Assembly (NCBI GenBank): GCA_029262375.1
Contig: JAJCZM010000037.1
Location: forward strand, 1 to 38,418
Origin: Deltaproteobacteria bacterium
GTDB taxonomy: Bacteria; Desulfobacterota; Binatia; UBA1149; SPBQ01
Direction of reading: 5' to 3'
DNA: 38,418 nucleotides
Shown: in pieces, positions 8,541 to 15,134 of the stretch
Numbering within the stretch: the first letter of the stretch is position 1
Layout: every line of letters begins with the position of its first letter
Notes under the pieces: model-generated
Seen by the model: only the letters and a program-made list of their open reading frames with translations
Told to the model about the DNA's origin: nothing
Databases searched by the model: none
Translations under genes and position numbers: made by a program

Positions 8541-9164
8541 TCAGACCAGTCCGGCCTTTTTTGCGAAGGGATCCCAGTCGGCGTCTCGGTGCCATTCGTA
8601 CTCAGTCACGTCAGCGATGAACTCGGCGGTCGCGTCGTCGTGTAATCGCCGGACGATGTCCAGTGCCATGTCGATGCCGGCCGATACGCCGCTGGACGTC
8701 GCATACTTCCCGTCTACGACCCATCGCGCAGCCTTTACCCATTCGACGTTCGGTCCCTGCGTGATGACCCACTCGAACGCCATCTTGTTTGTGGTCGCGC
8801 GCCGACCGTCGAGACGGCCCGTGCGCGCCAGTAGGCTCGTTCCCGTGCAAACGGTCATGACGAGTTCGGCACTGTCCGAGCGTGTGCCGATCCAATCGAG
8901 CAACGTCGCGTTCTCGACGCCGGGGCGTGTTCCTTGGCCGCCCGGAATGAGCAGCATGTCGAGATGCGGGCAGTCTTGGAGGTTGAACTCAGCATGCGTC
9001 GCCGGGCCCTGAAAACTGCGGATCGGTCCGGTCGTCTCTGCGACGGTCACCAACGTGAGCGTCTGGTCGAGATGCCCGAGGATTTCTACGGGGCCGGCGA
9101 CGTCGAGCGTTTCGAACCCCTCGAACAGCAGCACTCCGAGCCGTTTTTTGGGTGTATCGCTCAC
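8541..9164 (-). CDS. DJ-1/PfpI family protein, second copy
   Basis: This is a 207-residue DJ-1/PfpI protein with the nucleophile in TVCTGTSLLA (Cys106) and Asp21 in TLDVAGPVEIL. After the elbow the usual ATTHW is replaced by ATTNKM, so one polar active-site contact seen in isocyanide hydratases is changed; its substrate may differ from that of the neighbouring copy. The start is GTG 9164-9162, which overlaps the stop of the upstream AraC-type gene as GTGA at 9161-9164. An AAGGAAGG sequence precedes it. It is clearly a diverged paralogue of the gene at 7884-8510, not a recent duplicate. Confidence 0.87.
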   Translation of the reverse strand: MSDTPKKRLGVLLFEGFETLDVAGPVEILGHLDQTLTLVTVAETTGPIRSFQGPATHAEFNLQDCPHLDMLLIPGGQGTRPGVENATLLDWIGTRSDSAELVMTVCTGTSLLARTGRLDGRRATTNKMAFEWVITQGPNVEWVKAARWVVDGKYATSSGVSAGIDMALDIVRRLHDDATAEFIADVTEYEWHRDADWDPFAKKAGLV

Positions 9165-10195
9165 GATGCCTTCCTTTCTCGCGTCCGCTCGAAACGGCGC
9201 CTGTAGTCCTGAGGTACGACGTTGAGGTGTCGCTGGAACGTACGCCGCATACGCTCCGCACTGCCGAAGCCCGACGCGTCGGCGATCTCTTCCAGAGACA
9301 GCCGCGAGTCTTCCAGCGCCCGTCGGGCTTCGTCTACGCGTGCCTTCTCGACGAACTTCGCCGGTGTCATGCCTGTTTCTTCGAGGAATACTCTGGCGAA
9401 GTTGCGCGGGCTCATGGCAGCACGTTCGGCAAGTCGCTCCACGCCGAGGTCTTCGCCAGGGTGATTCACGATCCACTCGGTCACGCTCGCCATGCGGCCG
9501 GCGATCTGCGACTGGGCGTCTAGATGCGCGCTGAACTGCGACTGCCCGCCGGGTCTCTTGAGAAAGAGAACGAGCTGTCGCGCGACGTTCATCGCGAGGT
9601 CGCGACCGTAGTCCTCTTCCACCAGGGCCAAAGCGAGGTCCATGCCGGCGGTGACGCCGGCTGAGGTGTAGATGCCGTCTTGCGCCACGAACAGGGCATC
9701 CTCATCGACGGTGATGTCAGGGTAGCGTGCGGCCAAGTGCTCTATATACGCCCAGTGCGTGGTCGCGCGCCGGCCTGCGAGAAGTCCTGCCTCTGCGAGC
9801 ACGAACGCTCCGGTGCAGACCGACGCCGTGCGTCGACTCGACTCGCGCATCGCGCGAACCCACGCGAGCAGCTTACTATCACGGATGATTTCGGTGGCGT
9901 CACCGCCCGAGATGACGAGCGTGTCGAGCGAGCCGCGCATACCGTGGAAGGACCGGTCGGGAATCACGCGAAGCCCGCACGACGACCGCACGGGTTGCGT
10001 GCTCGTCGAAATGAAAGTGGTTCGGTAGGCGACCGGAGCGTCGCGGTGCCAGAGCGCGAGTGTGCGAATGGCGTTGTCGAACACCTCGGCCGGCCCTGTG
10101 CAGTCGAGAATGTTCATACGGTCGTAGACGAAGATCCCTACTTCGCGCGTCTCGATGGGTGCGGCGGTGTGCCTAGCGTGTTTCCTCGGGGCCAT
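9161..10195 (-). CDS. GATase1-like (DJ-1/PfpI) AraC-family transcriptional regulator
   Basis: This is a 344-residue two-domain regulator. Residues about 15-200 form a DJ-1/PfpI domain that still has the Cys nucleophile (TASVCTGAFVLAEAG, Cys127), Asp31 and ATTHWAY. Residues about 235-335 form the AraC double helix-turn-helix, with RLAERAAMSPRNFARVF and then IADASGFGSAERMRRTFQRH. I chose ATG 10195; the open frame continues upstream, but that extension is encoded by the 9-nt repeat region and is low-complexity. Related regulators sense small amines or other metabolites through the DJ-1-like domain. Here it probably controls the two DJ-1/PfpI enzymes that follow with GTGA overlap. Confidence 0.9.
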   Translation of the reverse strand: MAPRKHARHTAAPIETREVGIFVYDRMNILDCTGPAEVFDNAIRTLALWHRDAPVAYRTTFISTSTQPVRSSCGLRVIPDRSFHGMRGSLDTLVISGGDATEIIRDSKLLAWVRAMRESSRRTASVCTGAFVLAEAGLLAGRRATTHWAYIEHLAARYPDITVDEDALFVAQDGIYTSAGVTAGMDLALALVEEDYGRDLAMNVARQLVLFLKRPGGQSQFSAHLDAQSQIAGRMASVTEWIVNHPGEDLGVERLAERAAMSPRNFARVFLEETGMTPAKFVEKARVDEARRALEDSRLSLEEIADASGFGSAERMRRTFQRHLNVVPQDYRRRFERTRERKAS

Positions 10196-10242
10196 GACCG
10201 GCAGAGTACGGCCATTGGCGAATGGCTGCAATGACAAAGGAC

Positions 10243-10305
10243 CGGCAAAAACTGCCAAGCCTGCCAACCCTGCCAACCCTGCCGAGATTGCCAAGCTTGG
10301 CGGGC
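10243..10305. repeat. Array of 9-nt imperfect repeats, CTGCCAAGC type
   Basis: About seven head-to-tail 9-base units lie just upstream of the AraC-type gene: a degenerate CGGCAAAAA, then CTGCCAAGC (10252-10260), CTGCCAACC (10261-10269), CTGCCAACC (10270-10278), CTGCCGAGA, TTGCCAAGC and a degraded TTGGCGGGC (10297-10305). The period is exactly 9, so all translations are short tripeptide repeats (LPS/LPT), which explains several spurious open frames here. There are no spacers, so it is not a CRISPR. Confidence 0.8.
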
Positions 10306-10329
10306 GTCGAGAGTTCCGGACCGGCCGGA

Positions 10330-10392
10330 ATACTCAGGATACTCGGGTCGTTCGGTATCTTCGGTATCCCCGGGATTCTCGAGATACCGCGC
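10330..10392. repeat. Array of 9-nt imperfect repeats, ATACTCGGG type
   Basis: Seven contiguous 9-base units of different sequence from the first array: ATACTCAGG (10330-10338), ATACTCGGG, TCGTTCGGT, ATCTTCGGT, ATCCCCGGG, ATTCTCGAG and ATACCGCGC (10384-10392). It ends a few bases from the 3' end of the MerT-like gene. The two arrays share only the period, with 24 bases between them. Confidence 0.8.
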
Positions 10393-10396
10393 GGGC

Positions 10397-11002
10397 TCAG
10401 CAGCCGCAGTCGCTGGTGTCGGACGTGGCGGCGGCTGCGCGCCGGCGGCGTCCCACTACCAGCAGACCCACCGAGGCCAATAACGCGACGGGGACTGCCG
10501 TATCGATCACGCCCGCGACGGCACCGGTCGCACTTGCCAATCCGAGGGCTCCCATGATCGCGGCCAGCGCCGGGGTGGCGCAGCAGATCGCCGCCGCAAC
10601 GGCGGCGGCCCCACCGAGTGCACCTGCGCGCGTGAGCGTCGTCGCAGTGGCGGTTGCGTTCGGCGTCGAATCGAGCGGCCCGGCGTGGATCCATTTCTCA
10701 AGGAAGGCCTTTGTTCCTTCGGGGCCGGTTAGTGCGAGCGTGACAGGCTCACTTCCGCTCACAGCATACTTCATGAAGCTGCAGCACTGCTGCTCGAACG
10801 CGATGAAGGCGTCGATCTCCGTGCGCGTGGCCGCGCCGTCGGTGAACGTGATCGCGTAGCCGTCGGGCAGCTCCGTGATGCTCACACGGCGAGCGAGCAA
10901 CCCGTTCATGAGTTCCCCGAGGCGCGCGGTTTGCTGTTCGTCGGGCAGGGTACAGGCGACGGAGCAGGCGTCGGCGCCGGTCTGGTCATTGGTTGTTGTC
11001 AT
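10397..11002 (-). CDS. MerT-like membrane protein with N-terminal Cys-rich cytoplasmic domain
   Basis: This is a 201-residue protein with two parts. The N-terminal ~110 residues are soluble, with Cys13 and Cys17 (CSVACTL) and a vicinal pair at 73-74 (EQQCCSFMKY), a domain I recall next to MerR genes. The C-terminal part has two or three hydrophobic segments; the first carries the vicinal pair Cys140-141 in AAAICCATPALAA, as in the first helix of MerT mercury transporters. The protein ends DCGC. Four Cys pairs in a relay suggest transfer of a soft metal such as Hg(II), which is inference. The ATG at 11002 has a GGAG box 8 bases upstream. It starts 13 bases after merR and is probably on the same transcript. 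Confidence 0.75.
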   Translation of the reverse strand: MTTTNDQTGADACSVACTLPDEQQTARLGELMNGLLARRVSITELPDGYAITFTDGAATRTEIDAFIAFEQQCCSFMKYAVSGSEPVTLALTGPEGTKAFLEKWIHAGPLDSTPNATATATTLTRAGALGGAAAVAAAICCATPALAAIMGALGLASATGAVAGVIDTAVPVALLASVGLLVVGRRRRAAAATSDTSDCGC

Positions 11003-11015
11003 CGTGGTCTCCAAT

Positions 11016-11429
11016 TCAGTCCGCTTCGCCCGTTTGCAGGCCGTCAAGAACGTCGCAGCGCGATAGGTCACCGCCGCAAACGCAGGTTTCCATCAGTTCG
11101 CCAAGCGCGCTGCGAATGGCGGTGAGGTCTCGAATCTTGGCGTCGAGTTCGCCGCACTTCGCGCGCGCGAGTTCGGCGACCCGCGACCGATCCGAGTTCC
11201 TGATGGTGAGAAGCTCTTCGATCTCCTGGAGAGAAAAGCCGAGCGCTTGCGCGCGCTTGACGGCGCGCACCAGTTGCACGTCGGATGGCCCGTAGTAGCG
11301 GTATCCGCCCGTCGAACTGCGTGCGGGTCGCAGTAGCCCGCGCCTCTCGTAGTAGTGAAGTGTCTGTACGTTTACGCCGGCTGCTGCGGCAGCGGCCGCG
11401 ACCTTGAGAGGCTTGGCTTCGGTCTCCAT
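11016..11429 (-). CDS. MerR-family metal-responsive regulator
   Basis: This is a 137-residue MerR-family activator. The winged helix spans about residues 8-75 (VQTLHYYERRGLLRP, TGGYRYYGPSDV, LGFSLQEIEELL), followed by a dimerisation coiled coil and a C-terminal metal loop ETCVCGGDLSRCDVL. Cys116 and Cys125 have the C-x8-C spacing of mercury-sensing MerR. The earlier Cys82-equivalent is not in its usual place; Cys92 is the nearest, so the exact metal is uncertain. The predicted -10 (11436-11441) is 7 bases from the ATG, so the mRNA is probably leaderless. A 22-bp palindrome sits inside the promoter, which implies autoregulation. Confidence 0.88.
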   Translation of the reverse strand: METEAKPLKVAAAAAAAGVNVQTLHYYERRGLLRPARSSTGGYRYYGPSDVQLVRAVKRAQALGFSLQEIEELLTIRNSDRSRVAELARAKCGELDAKIRDLTAIRSALGELMETCVCGGDLSRCDVLDGLQTGEAD

Positions 11430-11435
11430 ATCGAA

Positions 11436-11467
11436 AGCATACACTCTATACCTAGGTATAGAGTCAA
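11436..11467 (-). promoter_or_regulatory. MerR-type promoter/operator
   Basis: Read on the minus strand, -35 TTGACT (11467-11462) and -10 TATGCT (11441-11436) are 20 bases apart, the over-long spacing characteristic of MerR-family promoters. The spacer is occupied by a perfect 22-bp palindrome at 11443-11464 with half-site ACTCTATACCT, centred on CCTAGG. The expected start of transcription is at about 11429, on the merR start codon. Confidence 0.85.
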
Positions 11468-11504
11468 GCGCCGACGCCCGGAACGCCCGTTGGGTGGCCG
11501 CTGC

Positions 11505-11570
11505 GCACATGCTCCGCACAGGATTTGCACAGGAATTGCACAGAGATCGCACAGGATACGCAGAGGATTC
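11505..11570. repeat. Six-unit array of 11-nt repeats
   Basis: Six contiguous 11-base units: GCACATGCTCC, GCACAGGATTT, GCACAGGAATT, GCACAGAGATC, GCACAGGATAC and GCAGAGGATTC, starting at 11505, 11516, 11527, 11538, 11549 and 11560. The period is close to one DNA helical turn, so each GCACAGG would face the same side. It lies 40-100 bases upstream of the merR -35 element and before the hairpin-rich segment on the plus strand. There are no spacers, so it is not a CRISPR. Confidence 0.85.
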
Positions 11571-11639
11571 ACGGCAAATAGGGGAAACACCCGACTGCCC
11601 CTGCGCGTCAATGGACAAAAATGTGCGCAGACCGCAGAT

Positions 11640-11781
11640 TGGACGGGTCGGCAAACGGCGACAGCCCGCCGGGTTGCCGATGGTGGCCTTACTGCCATCT
11701 GCCTCACAACGCCGAGCGGCTACCCTCCGCCTCTATGCTGCTCGGACCAGGGGTCGCAACGCAGGTTGCGACCCCTTTTTT
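11640..11781 (+). ncRNA. Candidate structured non-coding RNA
   Basis: Three consecutive hairpins precede a strong terminator on the plus strand, with no protein gene upstream that would need one. Hairpin 1 is CGGCAA (11649-11654) with TTGCCG (11674-11679), enclosing a nested CGGC/GCCG stem. Hairpin 2 is TGGC (11684-11687) with GCCA (11694-11697). Hairpin 3 is CCGAGC (11712-11717) with GCTCGG (11740-11745). I recognise no known RNA family: no SRP RNA, 6S RNA, tmRNA or RNase P motif. Its 5' end is undefined; TGGACA near 11612 is a weak possible -35. Confidence 0.35.
11750..11781 (+). terminator. Rho-independent terminator
   Basis: A perfect 11-bp stem, GGGGTCGCAAC (11750-11760) with GTTGCGACCCC (11765-11775), closes a 4-base loop and is followed immediately by six T (11776-11781). 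The T run is on the plus strand only. It therefore ends a plus-strand transcript, not the convergent kinase gene on the minus strand. Confidence 0.9.
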
Positions 11782-11803
11782 CGTTGTGCAGGACGCGTGC
11801 GCG

Positions 11804-12529
11804 TCAGAGGTCGTCGCGATCGATGGCGGCGAGATAGTCGCGCAGCATCGGTGCGGAGCGGAACTTCTTCAGAATCAGCGTCCGCTTGAGTCCGCAGCAG
11901 ATCGATTTTACCCAAGCCGGCTGCTTGGCGTAGTGCTTTCGACCGCCGACCGACTCGTGAAACAGCTGGATCAACTGAATCAGATCGTCTTGTAGATGCC
12001 TGCGGCTGGCGCTGCCCCAGTGGAACATGTCGACCAGCTTCACCTTGAAGCCCAGGCCGTAGCGCGTGACGATCACGTTGTCGCTATGAAGGTCACCGTG
12101 GTACTCGCCCGCCGCGTGGATCTCGGCCACACCCACCACCAGTGCATGCAGCAGATGCAGCGCTTCGAAAGGGCTGAGGCGTTTTCCGGGTGCGCGCGCC
12201 ACCAAATCGCTCAGAAGCTCGCCCTCGACATACTCGCTGACGAGAAAGGGGATCTTTTGACCGCGCCAGTAAAATGCGTCCTGGGTGTGGTACTGGATCA
12301 GGATCGAGCAGTTGCGCAGGCGGTTGAGCTTGCGGGCGTACGACCGGATGGTTCGATTGTTGGGGTTTCGCTCGGCAAAAAAGATCTTCGCGGCGCGCTC
12401 GATTCCGGTCGAGGTCTCGGTGACGTGGTAAACCTCGCCCTCCCAGCCGTTCCCGAGGAGATCGCCGACGACGTATTTACCGGCGAGTTTGCGCCCGGAT
12501 TGTAGTTTGAATGCTCCGTCTGGACCCAC
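11804..12529 (-). CDS. Protein-kinase-fold protein with HGDLH catalytic loop
   Basis: This is a 241-residue single-domain kinase-fold protein. It has a glycine-rich loop LLGNGWEGEVYHV, a candidate ATP-anchoring Lys in ERAAKIFFAE, hinge LVSEYVEGELL, catalytic loop HGDLHSDNVIV and a metal-binding Asp in KLVDMFHWG, which replaces the DFG of Ser/Thr kinases. The HGDLHxxN loop is typical of aminoglycoside-phosphotransferase and ABC1/UbiB-type kinases, so the target may be a small molecule rather than a protein. The catalytic Asp and Asn are present. The GTG start at 12529 is the first available; no ribosome-binding site is obvious. It is divergent from the acyl-CoA dehydrogenase gene. Confidence 0.75.
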   Translation of the reverse strand: MGPDGAFKLQSGRKLAGKYVVGDLLGNGWEGEVYHVTETSTGIERAAKIFFAERNPNNRTIRSYARKLNRLRNCSILIQYHTQDAFYWRGQKIPFLVSEYVEGELLSDLVARAPGKRLSPFEALHLLHALVVGVAEIHAAGEYHGDLHSDNVIVTRYGLGFKVKLVDMFHWGSASRRHLQDDLIQLIQLFHESVGGRKHYAKQPAWVKSICCGLKRTLILKKFRSAPMLRDYLAAIDRDDL

Positions 12530-12685
12530 GTTGATTCGAACGACCGCGATCAGCCGTTCTCTCCGTCGTTTACGTCGAGCAGAGAATTGTTGCCACCGTC
12601 GCGTGCTCTCTCGTACCCCGTTTTTGCGCGCGACGCCCTCCTAGGCGATATATCTGCGAGACCGCCAAGCTTGGGGTTACGACTT

Positions 12686-14482
12686 ATGAGTGAATATCGC
12701 GCACCCGTAGAAGACATCCGATTCGTCCTGGACCACATTGCCGGCATCGACCAAGTAGCCGCGCTACCCGGCTTCGAGCACTGCGACGCCGATCTGGTCA
12801 CCGGGATGCTCAACGAAGCAGCCCGCTTCATGACCGAGATCATGTCGCCACTGAACGAGATCGGCGACCGACAGGGGTCGCAGCTCAAGGACGGCGAGGT
12901 CGTTACGCCCGACGGCTTCAAAGAAGCGTACAAGAAGTTCGCCGCAGCAGGCTGGAACGCTGTCGGATTGGATCCGAACTACGGCGGCGGCGGACTTCCC
13001 TACACGTTGGCCGTGGTCATCCAAGAGATGCTGGCCTCGGCGAATATGGCCTTCGGCTTATGTCCCGCGCTCGGAGAAGGTGCGATCGAGTCTCTGCACG
13101 ATCACGGCACGGAGGAACTCAAGAACACGTTCCTGCCGAAACTGGTCGGCGGCGTCTGGACCGCCACGATGGACCTCACCGAACCGCAAGCGGGAAGCGA
13201 TCTCGGATCGCTACGCTCGACGGCGTCCCCGCAGGGCGACGGCACCTATCTGATCTCGGGCACGAAGATTTTCATTACGTACGGTGATCACGACCTCGCC
13301 GAGAACATCATCCACCTCGTGCTCGCGCGTGTACCCGATGCGCCGAAAGGAACGCGCGGCATCTCGTGCTTCATCGTGCCCAAGTATTTGGTGAACGAAG
13401 ACGGCTCGCTCGGCGAGCGCAACGACATGCATTGCGTGTCGCTCGAGCACAAGATCGGAATCCACGCGAGCCCCACCGCGGTCATGTCGTACGGCGAGAA
13501 CGGCAAGTGCGTTGGTTACCTGATCGGAGAAGAGAACGAAGGACTTCGCTACATGTTCACGATGATGAATCGTGAGCGCATCTTCGTCGGTGCCCAGGGG
13601 CTCGGCGTCGCCGAACGTGCCTATCAGCGTGCGGTGGAGTACGCGCTGGACCGACGTCAAGGTCGCGCGATTGGCGCGGAGTCACCGACCGGTGAAATGT
13701 CGCTTATCGTCGAGCATGCCGATGTACGCCGAAATCTATTGACGATGCGTGCGCATATCGAGGCGATGCGCTGTCTGCTCTACACGGCCACTGCCGCGGT
13801 CGATAATTCTGAGAATCACGCTGACGAAGCCGTGCGTGAAAGCTCCGGTGCGCGTGCAGCGCTCCTGACCCCGGTTGTGAAAGCGTGGCTGAGCGACCTG
13901 GGCGTGGAGATGTCGTCGATCGGCATCCAGATCCACGGCGGTAACGGTTACATCGAAGAAACCGGAGCGGCGCAGCATTGGCGTGACGCGCGTATCGCGC
14001 CGATTTACGAAGGGACGAACGGCATCCAGTCTTTCGACCTGGTGATGCGTAAGATTCCGATGGCCGATGGAGCCGTGGTGCAAGAGTTCATCGACGAGCT
14101 ACGCGGGATCCAGACCGAGGTCGAGTCTTCGGGCAGCGCCGTAGCCGAGGTGGCCCCGTATCTTGCGAAAGGAATTCATACGCTCGAGGAGGCGACCAGT
14201 TGGTTGCTCGCGCACATCGGTGACGATAAGCGCGCCGTCGCCGCGGCGGCCTCACCGTACTTGCGGTTGTTCGGTTACGTCACCGGCGCGGCGCTGCTTG
14301 GGCGCAGTGCGGTGATCGCGCAGACACTGATCGCCGACGGCGACTCGACGCAGTCGCTACCCGCAAAGATCACGGTCGCGAAGTTTTTTGCCGAACATCT
14401 GCTGCCGCAGGCCGTCGCGCAGCTCGCTGCCGTCACTGCCGGTGACGACGCGCTCTTCGAGATTCCGGCCGACCAGCTCTGA
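12686..14482 (+). CDS. Acyl-CoA dehydrogenase, DmdC-like 600-residue class
   Basis: This is a 598-residue FAD enzyme that oxidises acyl-CoA to enoyl-CoA. The N-terminus YRAPVEDIRFVLDHI is characteristic of the long class that includes 3-methylmercaptopropionyl-CoA dehydrogenase (DmdC). Other landmarks are MDLTEPQAGSDLGSL (FAD-binding), GTKIFITYGDHD, NRERIFVGAQGLGVAERAYQ, QIHGGNGYIEE, and the catalytic Glu in IAPIYEGTNGIQSFDL. A C-terminal helical domain of about 130 residues follows. I chose ATG 12686 because it begins the conserved N-terminus; the frame is open for 33 codons upstream without similarity. No other DMSP or beta-oxidation genes are adjacent, so the acyl chain is unknown. Confidence 0.93.
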   Translation: MSEYRAPVEDIRFVLDHIAGIDQVAALPGFEHCDADLVTGMLNEAARFMTEIMSPLNEIGDRQGSQLKDGEVVTPDGFKEAYKKFAAAGWNAVGLDPNYGGGGLPYTLAVVIQEMLASANMAFGLCPALGEGAIESLHDHGTEELKNTFLPKLVGGVWTATMDLTEPQAGSDLGSLRSTASPQGDGTYLISGTKIFITYGDHDLAENIIHLVLARVPDAPKGTRGISCFIVPKYLVNEDGSLGERNDMHCVSLEHKIGIHASPTAVMSYGENGKCVGYLIGEENEGLRYMFTMMNRERIFVGAQGLGVAERAYQRAVEYALDRRQGRAIGAESPTGEMSLIVEHADVRRNLLTMRAHIEAMRCLLYTATAAVDNSENHADEAVRESSGARAALLTPVVKAWLSDLGVEMSSIGIQIHGGNGYIEETGAAQHWRDARIAPIYEGTNGIQSFDLVMRKIPMADGAVVQEFIDELRGIQTEVESSGSAVAEVAPYLAKGIHTLEEATSWLLAHIGDDKRAVAAAASPYLRLFGYVTGAALLGRSAVIAQTLIADGDSTQSLPAKITVAKFFAEHLLPQAVAQLAAVTAGDDALFEIPADQL

Positions 14483-14532
14483 AGCGGCTCTACTGCTATG
14501 GTGCGACGACAACAGCCGATGACTAGATGTTG

Positions 14533-14565
14533 AACGAAACCGCTCCGCGGTAGTCTTTTTTCGTT
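14533..14565 (+). terminator. Probable terminator after the acyl-CoA dehydrogenase gene
   Basis: A small hairpin ACCGC (14539-14543)/GCGGT (14547-14551) is followed by six T at 14556-14561. Outer bases AACGAAA and TTTCGTT can extend the pairing. The short inner stem makes this weaker than the one at 11750-11781, but its place 50 bases after the stop fits. Confidence 0.5.
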
Positions 14566-14673
14566 GGTCTTCGATTCGGCCGAGGCGATCATACCAGCAC
14601 CTCGGCTTCTCCATAACCGTCGTTCGGTGGTCCGAGAGGATCATCAAACCACTACCTTATGGAAGAGTGCACG

Positions 14674-14769
14674 ATGACCCCACTACGCCGACGCATGATC
14701 GAAGATCTGCGCATACGAGGTCGCTCAAAGAATACCATTGATAGCTACGTAGGCGCCACTCCCCTGTGA
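14674..14769 (+). pseudogene. Tyrosine recombinase/integrase N-terminal stub
   Basis: A 31-codon open frame encodes MTPLRRRMIEDL and then RSKNTIDSYVGA, matching the start of the SAM-like core-binding domain of tyrosine recombinases found in integron- and transposon-type site-specific recombinases (MTPLRQRMIEDMxxRxxSxxTxxxYV). It ends at TGA right after this helix; no catalytic domain follows. It keeps a GGAAGAG sequence upstream. The 360 bases after it show no further recombinase similarity that I can recognise, so this is a deletion remnant. Confidence 0.65.
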
Positions 14770-15134
14770 TGCCTAGCCACCGCCACTACGATCAAGAAGT
14801 CCGTTCCCGGACAGTTCAAAGCCAATGCGCCTTGATCGGAGCGGTCAACAGCCACCACCTCACGCCGCCGCCGGCGACCGCTGCCAACTGCACGGCTTTA
14901 ACGCAGGACTCCAAACGCGCGGATTCATGATGCCGGTCTCGATAACGTGTATTCCCGCTGTCTGGCTTTCGACGAGCGTTGGTCGGTTGACCGGAATGTA
15001 ATGTAAGGAAACCGACTTCCTGCTGTCAGCACCCTGCGGGCCTCGACTCTACGGTGCGTGCATCACTCCGGATCGCGCGTTAATTTGTATGGACACTGCC
15101 CGCTGAGGGTAGGAGCCGAATCGAGGAGGAAGTG
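14770..15134. other. Gene-free stretch after the recombinase stub
   Basis: No convincing gene, RNA or repeat is seen. It probably contains decayed mobile-element DNA and, toward 15134, the promoter and leader of the subtilase gene. The only clear element is AGGAGG at 15124-15129. Confidence 0.5.

Noticed and set aside
10222..10557. Plus-strand frame with LPSLPTLPT and GILRILG repeats
   Set aside because: It is produced by the 9-nt repeat arrays and continues antisense into the MerT-like gene. Tripeptide periodicity follows from the period, not from protein selection.
11505..11570. CRISPR array
   Set aside because: The repeats are 11 bases without spacers, and no cas genes are in the window.
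11372..11707. Minus-strand frame giving Cys/Leu/Ile-rich peptide such as RILCDLCAIPV
   Set aside because: It comes from the 11-nt array. Such Cys-rich frames are a known artefact of this kind of intergenic repeat.
11700..11781. A tRNA gene suggested by GCCGAGCGGC
   Set aside because: There is no acceptor stem, no GTTC T-loop and no anticodon arm; the sequence folds into plain hairpins and a terminator.
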